NCBI GenBank assembly: GCA_016218725.1
Contig: JACRDB010000063.1
Span: 62,001-126,000 of the forward strand
Origin: Deltaproteobacteria bacterium
GTDB taxonomy: Bacteria; Myxococcota_A; Polyangia; Polyangiales; Ga0077539
Reading direction: 5' to 3'
DNA: 64,000 bases
Both the position numbers and the translations under genes were made by a program. The notes under the pieces are model-generated. The model was not told where the DNA came from. It saw nothing but the letters and a program-made list of their open reading frames with translations, and searched no databases. Positions 26,168 to 34,446 of this stretch are shown piece by piece; the stretch's first letter is position 1, and every line of letters begins with the position of its first letter.

Positions 26168-29100
26168 TCAGCGTACGATCAGCCTGCTGCAGCGGAGCCC
26201 GAAGGCGTCCACCAGGTCGCCCGTCCGGAGGACCCCGCCGGTGGCCACGCCCACGCAGTCCGTCGTGGGGAAGGCCGTCCCGCCGGAGCCGCCCACGGCG
26301 CTCAGGGTGGAGATGGTCCCTCCGACGAGGATCGCGCCTGGCGACTGTGCCGTGACCAGGACCGGCGCGCAGCGCAGCGCGAGCGCGTAGATCGTCCCGC
26401 TGGCGCGCCCCTCGAAGCCGACCACCATCTGGTTCGCGGGGCACCGCGGCGAGGCCATGCTGCTGCCTCCGGTGCCGCCGCGCGCAGGCAGCGTCGAGCC
26501 GGCGCCCACGGTGATCGTATAGCCGAGGGTGCCGCTCGTGAGGGCGATCCTCCCGCACACGAGCTGTACGCGGTCAAGGGCGTCCCCGTAGTTTGCGTTG
26601 AAGCCCACCAGCACCTCCCCGGAGGGGCAGTCGAGCTGGTGGCGGGTGCCGCCCGTGGCGTTGCCCCGGAGCGCCGTGTCCGCGACGGGCTCCATCGAGA
26701 GCCTGCAGGTCCTCCCGACGTAACAAATCGATCCGATCCGGTCCGTGCACGCGCCGAAGAGGCATCCCCCGCTGCAGGTGCTCCCGCAGGCCCCGCAGCT
26801 CGTGGGGGCGCCCAGCGAGGCCTCGCAGCCGTCCGTCGCGGTGCGGTTGCAGTCCGCGAAGGATGCGTTGCAGGACACGAGCGCGCAGGAGCCGCTCGTG
26901 CAGGCCGCGCTCGCGTTCGCGAAGCTGCAGGCTCGCCCGCAGAGGCCGCAGTTCCCCAGGTCGCTCCGCCCGTCAACGCACGAGGCGCCGCACTGGATCC
27001 GGTCCAGGGGGCAGGTACAGACGCCGTCGGTGCAGGGGAGGCTACCCGCGCAGGCGTTGCCGCAGGCGCCGCAGTTGGTGCGGTCGATCCGCACGTCGGA
27101 GCAGACGCAGGCGCCCCCTACGCATGCCTGTCCGGTCGGGCACCGGCGACCGCAGGCGCCGCAGTGGCTGCTGTTGGTCATGGTGTCCACGCAGGTGCCG
27201 CTGCAGTCGGTCGCGCCTCCGGTGCACACGCAGCGACCGCCCGAGCAGCTGGAGCCCCCGGTGCAGATCCGTCCGCAACTGCCGCAGAAGGCGTTGTCCG
27301 TGGAGAGGTTCGCGCAGGCGGTCAGGCCGGCCCTGGTGCAGGTGGTGAACGGCGAGTTGCAGTTGCAGGTCCCGCGGTTGCAGCGGGTGCCGGAGGGGCA
27401 CACGTTGCCGCAGCTCCCGCAGTGGAGCGGGTTCGACGCGGTGTCAATGCAGACGTTGCCGCCGCAGGTCGTCTGACCCGCCGGGCAGGGTACGCAGGCG
27501 CCCGCGGTGCAGGTGCTGCCCGCGGCGCAGGCGTTGTCGCAGCGGCCGCAGTGCAAGCGGTTGGCCGGGAGGAAGACGCACGCACCGCCGCAGAGGCCGA
27601 GGGGCGCCGGGCAGCCACAGGTCCCCGCGGTGCAGACCGGCGCGGCGCTCGAACAGCGGTTGCCACACCCTCCGCAGGCGACCTCGGAGGTGGACGTGTC
27701 GACGCAGGCGCCGCAGGCGGTGCGGCCCGCGGGGCATGCGCAGGCGCCGGCGACGCACACGCGGCCCCCGAGGCACGCGCGCCCGCAGCCGCCGCAGTGG
27801 GCGATGCTGGTGGAGGTGTCCACGCATGCGCCGCTGCACGCTGTGGTGCCCGCCGCGCAGGCGCAGGCGCCGGAGACACAGGTCGCCCCGGCGGGGCAGG
27901 CGCGGCCGCAGCCGCCGCAGTTGGAGGCGTCCCGGGTCGTGTCCGCGCAGCGCACCCCGCACTGGGTCTGGCCCGTGGGGCATGCGCAGGCGCCGGCCGA
28001 ACAGACCTGGCCGGGGCGACAGGTCTGCGTGCAGGCGCCGCAGTTGGTGGCGCTCGTCCGGAGGTCCACGCACCGCGAGCCGCACAGCACCTGCCCCGCG
28101 GGGCACTGACAGACGCCCAGCGCGCACACCTGCCCCGTGGCGCAGGCGCGCTCGCAGACCCCGCAGTTCGTCGCGCTGGAGGAGGTGTTGAAGCAGCCCA
28201 TGGAGCAGCGGACGGTGCCCGAGGGGCAGGTGCAGGCGCCGCGCACGCAGGGGACCCCGGTCGGGCAGGCGTTGTTGCACCGGCCGCAGTGGTTCCGGTC
28301 GGTCTGGAAGTCAATGCAGCGCCCGCTCACGCAGAGCATGTTGCAGGTGCGCATGCACCCGGTCCCGGCGCAGCAGTCGCCCGCAACACACCGCTCCCCA
28401 TCATCGCACCGGGCGAAGCACCCGCCGCAGTGGGCCGCGTCGCTCGAGACCGTGACGCAGGCCCCGCCGCAGTCGCGCTGACCGGACGGGCACGGCCCCG
28501 CGCAAGCCCCCGAGGCGCACCGGTCACCCGGCGCGCAGGGCATCCCGCAGCCCCCGCAGTTGGCGGGGTCCGTGGCCGTGCTGGTGCACGCCCCGCCGCA
28601 GAGCGTCTGGCCGCTCGGGCACCCGCACGCGCCGCCGACGCACACCTGCCCGCCGGCGCACTCGACGCCGCAGCGGCCGCAGGCGGTCGGGTCGGTCATC
28701 GTGTCGACGCACCGGCCCGCGCAAAGGACGGTCCCCGCGGGGCATGCGCAGCCTCCTCGGACGCAGCGCGCTCCTCCCTCGCAGGCGGCGCCGCAGCGCC
28801 CGCAGTGGGTGCTGTCCGTCGCGGTGTTGACGCACGCGCCGTCGCAGGAGGTGTAGCTCGGGGGGCAGGCGCAGGCGCCTCGCTCGCACAACCGCCCGCC
28901 GCTGCACGCCGCGCCGCACTCGCCGCAGTGGGCGCCGTCGGAGGTGGTGTCCACGCAGTCTCCGCCGCAGGCCGCCTGCCCGAAGGGGCACACCGTGCCG
29001 CCGTCCCCGGGGGCCGCGTCGCCCGCCTCCAGAGCGTCGGCCACGGCGTCGGAGGTCCCATCGCTCCGGTCTGCCCCTGGCACGTCGGGCCGGGGGAGGT

Positions 29101-29407
29101 CCTCCGGCGGTGCGTCCATCCCCGGGCCGTCGGGGACGGCGTCCGGCGCGGCAGTGTCGGCCGTCGGAGCGTCCGCCGCGGCGTCCCGGGCGCCGTCCGC
29201 CGTCGGAGCGTCCGCCGCGGCCTCGCGGGAGGCGTCCATCGCGACCGCCGTGTCGCCGCCGCCGTCCACCGGGATGTCCAGCGTGGTCCCGTCGGCCTCC
29301 GGCGCGACCGTCACGTCGCGCGAGGCGTCCTCGGGAGGGGAGCCCTGCGGCGGGCCACCGCAGGCCACGAGCCAGAGCGTGCAACCAAGCCAGGACCAGT
29401 GTCGCAT
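26168..29407 (-). CDS. giant Cys-rich repeat (Stig1-like) lipoprotein
   Basis: 1079 residues from ATG 29407 (GAGGAG upstream). Signal peptide with lipobox LVACGG; an Asp/Ala/Pro-rich linker to about residue 130; then about 18 tandem units of roughly 40 residues with the pattern CPxGxxxCGGxCVDTxTDxxHCGxCGxxCxxGxxC, which resembles the Stig1-type repeat. After the repeats come about 190 residues with three copies of a CPxGxVLVGF...VDxLxLRC-like unit separated by Gly-rich GGTGGSS segments, probably a beta-prism or similar sugar-binding fold. Predicted rigid, disulfide-bonded surface stalk with a C-terminal head. Ligand unknown. High repeat identity makes assembly or recombination error possible, but the frame is intact. 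Confidence 0.8.
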   Translation of the reverse strand: MRHWSWLGCTLWLVACGGPPQGSPPEDASRDVTVAPEADGTTLDIPVDGGGDTAVAMDASREAAADAPTADGARDAAADAPTADTAAPDAVPDGPGMDAPPEDLPRPDVPGADRSDGTSDAVADALEAGDAAPGDGGTVCPFGQAACGGDCVDTTSDGAHCGECGAACSGGRLCERGACACPPSYTSCDGACVNTATDSTHCGRCGAACEGGARCVRGGCACPAGTVLCAGRCVDTMTDPTACGRCGVECAGGQVCVGGACGCPSGQTLCGGACTSTATDPANCGGCGMPCAPGDRCASGACAGPCPSGQRDCGGACVTVSSDAAHCGGCFARCDDGERCVAGDCCAGTGCMRTCNMLCVSGRCIDFQTDRNHCGRCNNACPTGVPCVRGACTCPSGTVRCSMGCFNTSSSATNCGVCERACATGQVCALGVCQCPAGQVLCGSRCVDLRTSATNCGACTQTCRPGQVCSAGACACPTGQTQCGVRCADTTRDASNCGGCGRACPAGATCVSGACACAAGTTACSGACVDTSTSIAHCGGCGRACLGGRVCVAGACACPAGRTACGACVDTSTSEVACGGCGNRCSSAAPVCTAGTCGCPAPLGLCGGACVFLPANRLHCGRCDNACAAGSTCTAGACVPCPAGQTTCGGNVCIDTASNPLHCGSCGNVCPSGTRCNRGTCNCNSPFTTCTRAGLTACANLSTDNAFCGSCGRICTGGSSCSGGRCVCTGGATDCSGTCVDTMTNSSHCGACGRRCPTGQACVGGACVCSDVRIDRTNCGACGNACAGSLPCTDGVCTCPLDRIQCGASCVDGRSDLGNCGLCGRACSFANASAACTSGSCALVSCNASFADCNRTATDGCEASLGAPTSCGACGSTCSGGCLFGACTDRIGSICYVGRTCRLSMEPVADTALRGNATGGTRHQLDCPSGEVLVGFNANYGDALDRVQLVCGRIALTSGTLGYTITVGAGSTLPARGGTGGSSMASPRCPANQMVVGFEGRASGTIYALALRCAPVLVTAQSPGAILVGGTISTLSAVGGSGGTAFPTTDCVGVATGGVLRTGDLVDAFGLRCSRLIVR

Positions 29408-29593
29408 CGGGGGACTCCTCGTGGGGGCGCAGGTCCGCTGGAGCCCCCAATCACGACCAGTATCCAAGACCCGCGGGACCCCTCGCAAGCTCCCCCCGAT
29501 GGTCGAAAACAACCCGGACACCGTCCAGGAACGGACCGTGGCCCCCCCCGGGGTGGCAGCCAGGAGAGGCGCGCTCCTGTGGGACCCTACGCG

Positions 29594-29621
29594 TTGGTCC
29601 AGCGCTGGCTGCGTGTATGAT
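29594..29621 (+). promoter_or_regulatory. promoter of the SDR gene
   Basis: TTGGTC (29594-29599), 16-base spacer, TATGAT (29616-29621). The -10 box overlaps the alternative ATG at 29617, which argues for the ATG at 29632 as the true start and for a near-leaderless message. Confidence 0.5.
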
Positions 29622-29631
29622 CCAGAGCCCC

Positions 29632-30492
29632 ATGAGCGCCTCCTCGGCGAGCCCCGTCGGCCTGGTCACCGGCGCCAACACCGGCATCGGCGAGGTCGCG
29701 GCCCGGGAGCTCGCCGCCCGCGGACTGCGGGTCGTCCTCGCATGCCGTAGCCTCGAAAAAGCCGAAGAGGCCCGCAAACGGATTCTCTCTCAGGTCCCCG
29801 GGGCGCACATTTCCCTACACGCCCTGGACCTGTCGAGCCTCGCGTCGGTGCGGGAGAGCGCGGAGCGGTTCCTCGCGTCGGGCTCGCCGCTGGCGGTGCT
29901 GGTGAACAACGCGGGCATGGCGGGCGCCCGGGGGCTCACGGCGGACGGCTTCGAGCTGGCCTTCGGGGTGAACCACCTCGGGCCTCACCTCTTCACCCGG
30001 CTCCTGGAGCCGAGGCTCCGGGCTCACGGCGAGGGCGCCCGGATCGTGAACGTGGCGAGCCGCGCCCACCGACGGGTCGCGCGCCTTGACTGGGCGGCGC
30101 TCCAGCGCCCCACGCGGAGCGTCACGGGCTTCCCGGAGTATAGCGTGAGCAAGCTCTGCAATGTCCTGTCCTCCCGGGAGCACGCCCGGCGGCTGGAGGG
30201 CACCGGGGTGCGCACCTACGCCCTGCACCCGGGCGTGGTGGCGAGCGACGTGTGGCGCAAGGTCCCGTGGCCCCTGCGCCCGCTGGTCAAGCTCCGGATG
30301 ATCTCCAATGAAGAGGGCGCCCGCACCACGGTGTACTGCGCCACCTCGCCGGAGATCGCCGCAGAGAGCGGACTCTACTACGACCGCTGTGCCGTCACGC
30401 CGACCGAGGGCCTTGGGGGCGACGACGCCCTCGGGCGCGAGCTCTGGGCGCGCTGCGAGGCCTGGGCGGGGCTGAGCGTTACCGCGCGGTAA
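29632..30492 (+). CDS. short-chain dehydrogenase/reductase, retinol-dehydrogenase-like
   Basis: 286 residues. NAD(P)-dependent oxidoreductase of the SDR superfamily: cofactor loop VTGANTGIG near the start, LVNNAG, GVNHLGPHLFT, catalytic YSVSK (Tyr and Lys) and HPGVVASD. The pattern fits the retinol dehydrogenase/protochlorophyllide reductase-like branch; the substrate is not predictable. The C-terminal EGARTTVYCATSPE segment is typical of that branch. It diverges from the Cys-rich lipoprotein gene and is followed after 69 bases by the OsmC gene. Confidence 0.88.
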   Translation: MSASSASPVGLVTGANTGIGEVAARELAARGLRVVLACRSLEKAEEARKRILSQVPGAHISLHALDLSSLASVRESAERFLASGSPLAVLVNNAGMAGARGLTADGFELAFGVNHLGPHLFTRLLEPRLRAHGEGARIVNVASRAHRRVARLDWAALQRPTRSVTGFPEYSVSKLCNVLSSREHARRLEGTGVRTYALHPGVVASDVWRKVPWPLRPLVKLRMISNEEGARTTVYCATSPEIAAESGLYYDRCAVTPTEGLGGDDALGRELWARCEAWAGLSVTAR

Positions 30493-30561
30493 CGAACCCC
30501 GAATCCTTCCGACGGCGCCCTGGCTCCCACGGGCACAAGCCTCGCAGGAGTCAGTCCTACC

Positions 30562-30999
30562 ATGGAGCTCATCACCGTCAGTTTCCCCGGCGGCAAGCGC
30601 GTCGACGCACGCATCGGCGCGCACCTGGTTCGCACGGACCAGCCCGCATCCCTCGGCGGCGAGGACAGCGCCCCGGGGCCCTTTGACCTGTTCCTGGCCT
30701 CGCTGGCCACCTGCGCCGGGGTGTACGCCCTGGGCTTCTGCCAGGCCCGGGGGCTGTCCACCGAGGGCCTCGGGCTCACGCTCCAGGCGACCCCGGACCC
30801 GGCGACGGGGCTGCCCTCGCGGGTACGCCTGGAGCTCTCGCTCCCGGAGGGCTTCCCGGAGCGCTACCGCCCCGCGATCCTCCGGGCTGCCGAGGGCTGC
30901 AAGGTCAAGAAGACCCTCCAGACGCAGCCCCCCATCGAGGTGGCGCTGGCGCCGCCAGAGCGCGCGAGGGAGGAGGGTGCGCCGCGGGTCGTCGCGTGA
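30562..30999 (+). CDS. OsmC/Ohr family peroxide-reducing protein
   Basis: 145 residues. Thiol peroxidase fold: the first catalytic Cys51 lies in ASLATCAGVYALGFC, the second Cys113 in EGCKVKKTL, and the N-terminal GGEDSAPGPFDLFLAS block is the family hallmark. It reduces organic hydroperoxides or related compounds in the cytoplasm. A third Cys60 is present near the first. The gene sits alone, 189 bases upstream of the cox operon, with its own start region after the SDR gene. Confidence 0.85.
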   Translation: MELITVSFPGGKRVDARIGAHLVRTDQPASLGGEDSAPGPFDLFLASLATCAGVYALGFCQARGLSTEGLGLTLQATPDPATGLPSRVRLELSLPEGFPERYRPAILRAAEGCKVKKTLQTQPPIEVALAPPERAREEGAPRVVA

Positions 31000-31035
31000 C
31001 CGACGCCAATTGACGCCCACGAAGGCGAGGCGCCG

Positions 31036-31057
31036 CGCGAAGCGCTATACTTTCGCG
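31036..31057 (+). promoter_or_regulatory. cox promoter -10 inside a palindrome
   Basis: CGCGAA (31036-31041) and TTCGCG (31052-31057) flank GCGCTATACT, so the -10 hexamer TATACT (31046-31051) lies inside a perfect 6-bp-arm palindrome. No good -35 hexamer at 16-18 bases, suggesting an activator or a non-housekeeping sigma factor. Confidence 0.5.
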
Positions 31058-31082
31058 TAGCGAGGGGTACCGCGCGGCCTGC

Positions 31083-31096
31083 TTGACGGCGGTCAA
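31083..31096. promoter_or_regulatory. FNR/NNR-type box upstream of coxB
   Basis: TTGAC-GGCG-GTCAA, with one further C/G pair outside (31082-31097). This is the CRP/FNR-superfamily operator form used by NNR/DNR-type regulators. It lies about 25-40 bases after the predicted transcription start, a position suited to repression. Function is inference. Confidence 0.5.
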
Positions 31097-31188
31097 GAGC
31101 CCGCTGGGCGGGGGCCGATACCGTCGGGGTCCGACCTGGGCGACCGGCAACAGCGCCGGCGCCGCAGGTCTCGAAGGGACCCTACGCC

Positions 31189-31863
31189 ATGCTTGAGGAC
31201 CTTCCGGTCGCCGCGGGGAGCTTCGCCCGCACGATCGACCAGCACATGCGGCTGATCTACTGGATCTGCGGGGTCTGGTTCGTCGCCGCGCAGGGGGTGC
31301 TGTTCTATTTCCTCTGGAGGTTCCGCCAGAGGCCCGGCGTGCGCGCGGCGTGGCTGCCCGCCGAGGGCCGCCGCGAGCTGGCCTGGATCTTCGCGCCGGT
31401 GCTCCTGGTGCTGGTGTGCGACCTGGTGATCGAGTTTGACAGCGCCAGGGTCTGGGCCGCCGTGAAGGAGCATGCGCCGGAGGCCTCCCTGGAGGTGGGC
31501 GTCCACGCCAGCCAGTTCGCCTGGGAGTACCAATACCCCGGCCCCGATGGGCGCCTGGACACCGCGGACGACTTCCGCGCCCGGCAGCTCCACGTCCCCG
31601 TCGGCCGCGTGGTGTCCCTCCGGCTGGAGAGCCGCGACGTGCTCCACTCCATCTTCGTGCCGCAGCTCCGGCTCAAGCAGGACATCGTCCCGGGGCGCCA
31701 GCTCCGGTCCTGGTTCGAGGCCACCCGCGAGGGCACCTGGCCCGTCGTGTGCGCCGAGCTCTGCGGCGTCGGGCACACCTTCATGCAGTCCACCATGGTG
31801 GCCGAGGCCGCCGACACCTACGACCGCTGGGCGGCCGCGCAGGCCGCAGGAGGCGCGCGATGA
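31189..31863 (+). CDS. coxB: cytochrome c oxidase subunit II
   Basis: 224 residues. Two N-terminal membrane helices (about 20-45 and 65-85) and a periplasmic cupredoxin domain. The CuA site is complete: His153 in VLHSIFVP and Cys188, Glu190, Cys192, His196, Met199 in CAELCGVGHTFM. It receives electrons from cytochrome c and passes them to subunit I. There is no lipobox or fused cytochrome c domain. The stop overlaps the coxA start (ATGA). First gene of a seven-gene unit. Confidence 0.95.
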   Translation: MLEDLPVAAGSFARTIDQHMRLIYWICGVWFVAAQGVLFYFLWRFRQRPGVRAAWLPAEGRRELAWIFAPVLLVLVCDLVIEFDSARVWAAVKEHAPEASLEVGVHASQFAWEYQYPGPDGRLDTADDFRARQLHVPVGRVVSLRLESRDVLHSIFVPQLRLKQDIVPGRQLRSWFEATREGTWPVVCAELCGVGHTFMQSTMVAEAADTYDRWAAAQAAGGAR

Positions 31864-33575
31864 GCGCCGCGCATGCCGAGCTCCCGTTCTGGAAGCGTCA
31901 CCTGTTCTCCACGGACCACAAGGTCATCGCGCGGCAGTACATGCTCACCGGGGCCTTGATGGCCATCGTGGGCGGGCTCTTCGCCGCGGCCTTCCGCCAC
32001 ACGCTGGCCTGGCCCGGCGAGAGCGTCCCGGGCTTCGGCGTTCTCGGGCCCGACCGGTACAACACCATGGTCACGCTCCACGGCACCATCATGGTGTTCT
32101 GGGTCGCCATGCCCGTGCTCGTCGCGGGCTTCGGCAACTTCCTGATCCCCCTCATGGTCGGCGCCGAGGACATGGCCTTCCCGCGCCTGAACATGCTCTC
32201 CTACTGGGTGTTCTTCCTGAGCACCGCGGTGCTCGTGGCGTCGCTCTTCGTCACCGGCGGGGGCTCCGGCGTCGGGTGGACCACCTACCCCCCGCTGTCC
32301 ACCAGCGCGCGCTTCGGCGCCGGCCTCGGCGTGGACCTCTGGATCCTCGCGGTGGCCCTGGAGTTCGTCGCCTTTCTCATGGGCGGGATCAATTTCATCA
32401 CCACCGCCATCAACAAGCGCGCCCCGGGCATGGGCCTCTGGGACATGCCCCTCTTCGTCTGGGAGGAGATCGTCGCCTCGGTGGTGTTCATGCTCTCCGT
32501 CGGGCCGCTGGTGGCCGGCGCCGTGATGCTGCTCTTTGACCGCAACCTCGGCACCGGCTTCTACGACCCCGCCGCCGGCGGCGACCCGCTGCTGTTCCAG
32601 CACCTGTTCTGGTTCTTCGGCCACCCCGAGGTGTACGTGCTCCTCCTGCCGGCCCTCGGGATCCTCGCCGAGGTCCTCTGCGCCCTCTCCCGCAAGGCCC
32701 TCTTCGGCTACCGGGTCGTGGTCTGGTCCACCCTCGTCGCGGGGGTGCTCTCCTTCGTGGTCTGGGCCCACCACCAGTTCATCTCTGGCATCGACCCGCG
32801 CCTGGCGTCCCCCTTCAGCCTCACCACCATCCTCATCTCCGTGCCCTTCTCCATCACCATCTTCGCCTTCCTGGCCACCCTCTGGAAGGGCTCCATCCGG
32901 CTGGAGCTCCCAATGCTCTTCGCCGTCGCCATGCTCGCGGAGTTCCTCCTGGGAGGCGTCACCGGGATCGTCAACGGCTCCGCCGCCGCGGACATCTACA
33001 TCCATGACACCTACTTCGTCGTGGCCCACTTCCACTACACGCTCTTCCCCATCGTGGTGCTGGCCCCCTTCGCGGGCGTCTACTACTGGTTCCCGAAGAT
33101 GACCGGGCGGGAGCTGCACCGGGGCCTCGGGTACGCGCACCTCGCGCTCACGGTGGTGTTCTTCAACCTCACCTTCCTCCCGATGTTCTCCCTCGGGATG
33201 ATGGGCCACCACCGGCGCATCGCCAACCCCTCCATGTTCGAGCACCTGCGCGCGGGCCAACACCTCCAGGTGCTCGCCACCGTGGGCGCCATCGGGCTCC
33301 TGGTGGCCACGGTGCCCTTCGTGGTGAACGTCTTCTGGTCGGCCCTCCGCGGCCGCCAGGCGGAGCGCAACCCCTGGAGGGCCACCACGCTGGAGTGGGA
33401 CACCGCCTCGCCACCGCCGCACGGTAACTTCGACGCCCCTCCGGTGGTCTCCCGCGGGCCCTACGTCTACAGCCCCGACGGCGCCGGCGAGGACTTCGTC
33501 CCGCAGGGCGCGCCGGACACGAGCCAGGAGCGCGCCGTCCCCGCGGTCGCCATGGCCGAGGCGGTGGCCCCGTGA
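31860..33575 (+). CDS. coxA: heme-copper oxidase subunit I with altered K-channel
   Basis: 571 residues, about 12 membrane helices. Metal ligands are all present: the low-spin heme His in LHGTIMVFW, CuB ligands in GHPEVY and WAHHQF, heme pair in VAHFHY, and the His-Tyr cross-link Tyr in HPEVY. The D-channel entrance Asp (GAEDMAFPR) and the channel Glu (HPE) are kept. The K-channel is not: aligned to Rhodobacter numbering without gaps between WAHH and FLATLW, Thr359 is Phe330 and Lys362 is Thr333 (VPFSITIF), and Ser299 is Ala (GILAE). A soluble tail of about 60 residues is unassigned. It is the catalytic O2 reductase and proton pump. Confidence 0.93.
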   Translation: MSAAHAELPFWKRHLFSTDHKVIARQYMLTGALMAIVGGLFAAAFRHTLAWPGESVPGFGVLGPDRYNTMVTLHGTIMVFWVAMPVLVAGFGNFLIPLMVGAEDMAFPRLNMLSYWVFFLSTAVLVASLFVTGGGSGVGWTTYPPLSTSARFGAGLGVDLWILAVALEFVAFLMGGINFITTAINKRAPGMGLWDMPLFVWEEIVASVVFMLSVGPLVAGAVMLLFDRNLGTGFYDPAAGGDPLLFQHLFWFFGHPEVYVLLLPALGILAEVLCALSRKALFGYRVVVWSTLVAGVLSFVVWAHHQFISGIDPRLASPFSLTTILISVPFSITIFAFLATLWKGSIRLELPMLFAVAMLAEFLLGGVTGIVNGSAAADIYIHDTYFVVAHFHYTLFPIVVLAPFAGVYYWFPKMTGRELHRGLGYAHLALTVVFFNLTFLPMFSLGMMGHHRRIANPSMFEHLRAGQHLQVLATVGAIGLLVATVPFVVNVFWSALRGRQAERNPWRATTLEWDTASPPPHGNFDAPPVVSRGPYVYSPDGAGEDFVPQGAPDTSQERAVPAVAMAEAVAP

Positions 33576-34168
33576 GCGCCCACGCCGAAACCGCCCAGGA
33601 CCTGGACCCTCGCTCCACGGAGGTCCCCACCGGCCGCGTCGCCGTGTGGTGGTTCCTCGCCTCGGAGATCGCCATCTTCGGCGGGGCCGTGGTGTGCTAC
33701 CTCTTGTTCCGCCTGCGGCACCCCGAGTGGAGCGCCGAGGCCGCGCACACCATCACCGCCGCGGGGGCCATCAACACCGTGGTGCTCCTGACCAGCAGCC
33801 TCTCGGCGGTGCTCGCCCACGCCGCCGCGGGCCGGGGCGACGGCCCCCGCGCCGCGCGCATGCTCTGGTACACCGTCGGCGGGGGCCTGGTCTTCCTCGT
33901 CGTCAAGGCCTACGAGTACACCCACGAGATCTCCGCGGGCATGGTCCCGAGCCGCGGGCTCTTCTGGGCGTTCTACTTCCTCCTCACGGGCCTCCACGCC
34001 CTCCATGTGACGGGCGGCATGGTCGCCCTCGGCGCCGTGGCCCGCGGGGCCGCGAGGGGCCAGCACCTGGGCCGCGTCGAGCTCGTCGCGATCTACTGGC
34101 ACTTCGTGGACATCGTCTGGATCTTCCTGTTCCCGCTGCTCTACCTCTCGTCCGGAGGCTCGCGATGA
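33572..34168 (+). CDS. coxC: cytochrome c oxidase subunit III
   Basis: 198 residues from a GTG overlapping the coxA stop. Five to six membrane helices without the first two found in longer subunit III forms. Signature elements: WWFLASEIAIFGGAVVCYL, the Glu-containing VVKAYEYTHEI, FYFLLTGLHALHVTGGM and IYWHFVDIVWIFLFPLLYL. It stabilises the oxidase and proton uptake. The stop overlaps the next ATG. Confidence 0.92.
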   Translation: MSAHAETAQDLDPRSTEVPTGRVAVWWFLASEIAIFGGAVVCYLLFRLRHPEWSAEAAHTITAAGAINTVVLLTSSLSAVLAHAAAGRGDGPRAARMLWYTVGGGLVFLVVKAYEYTHEISAGMVPSRGLFWAFYFLLTGLHALHVTGGMVALGAVARGAARGQHLGRVELVAIYWHFVDIVWIFLFPLLYLSSGGSR

Positions 34169-34446
34169 CCGAAGCGCACGACTCTGACCGCGGCTACGTG
34201 GTCCTCTGGGGGATCCTCCTCGGGGCCCTGGGTATCTCCCTGGTCCTCGGGCTCCTGGCGGGCCGGGGCGCCGCCGTCGCGGCGATCTTCGCCGTGGCCC
34301 TCGGGAAGGCCGCCCTGGTGCTCTACCGCTTCATGCACCTCAAGGACGAGCCACGCTGGATCCGCGCGATCTTCTACGGCGCCCTGTCGGTGCTCGCGGT
34401 GCTCTATGTAGGCCTCCTGCCGGACATCGCGCGGGTGTTCGGGTGA
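34165..34446 (+). CDS. cytochrome c oxidase subunit IV-like small membrane protein
   Basis: 93 residues with three membrane segments. The central LVLYRFMHLKDEPRWIR resembles the conserved region of prokaryotic subunit IV (CyoD/CtaF-like COX4 family), where a charged FMHL motif sits between helices two and three. Position after coxC and overlapping start and stop codons on both sides support the assignment. Likely an assembly or stability subunit. Confidence 0.8.
   Translation: MTEAHDSDRGYVVLWGILLGALGISLVLGLLAGRGAAVAAIFAVALGKAALVLYRFMHLKDEPRWIRAIFYGALSVLAVLYVGLLPDIARVFG

Noticed and set aside
26700..29000. Periodic DNA of about 120 bases resembling a repeat array
   Set aside because: It is coding repeat (about 40 residues per unit) with variable third bases, not a CRISPR array with identical repeats and unique spacers.
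26147..29620. 1157-codon plus-strand frame opposite the Cys-rich lipoprotein
   Set aside because: Low-complexity Ala/Gly/Arg peptide mirroring the repeats on the other strand; the minus strand has a lipobox, ribosome site and repeat pattern.
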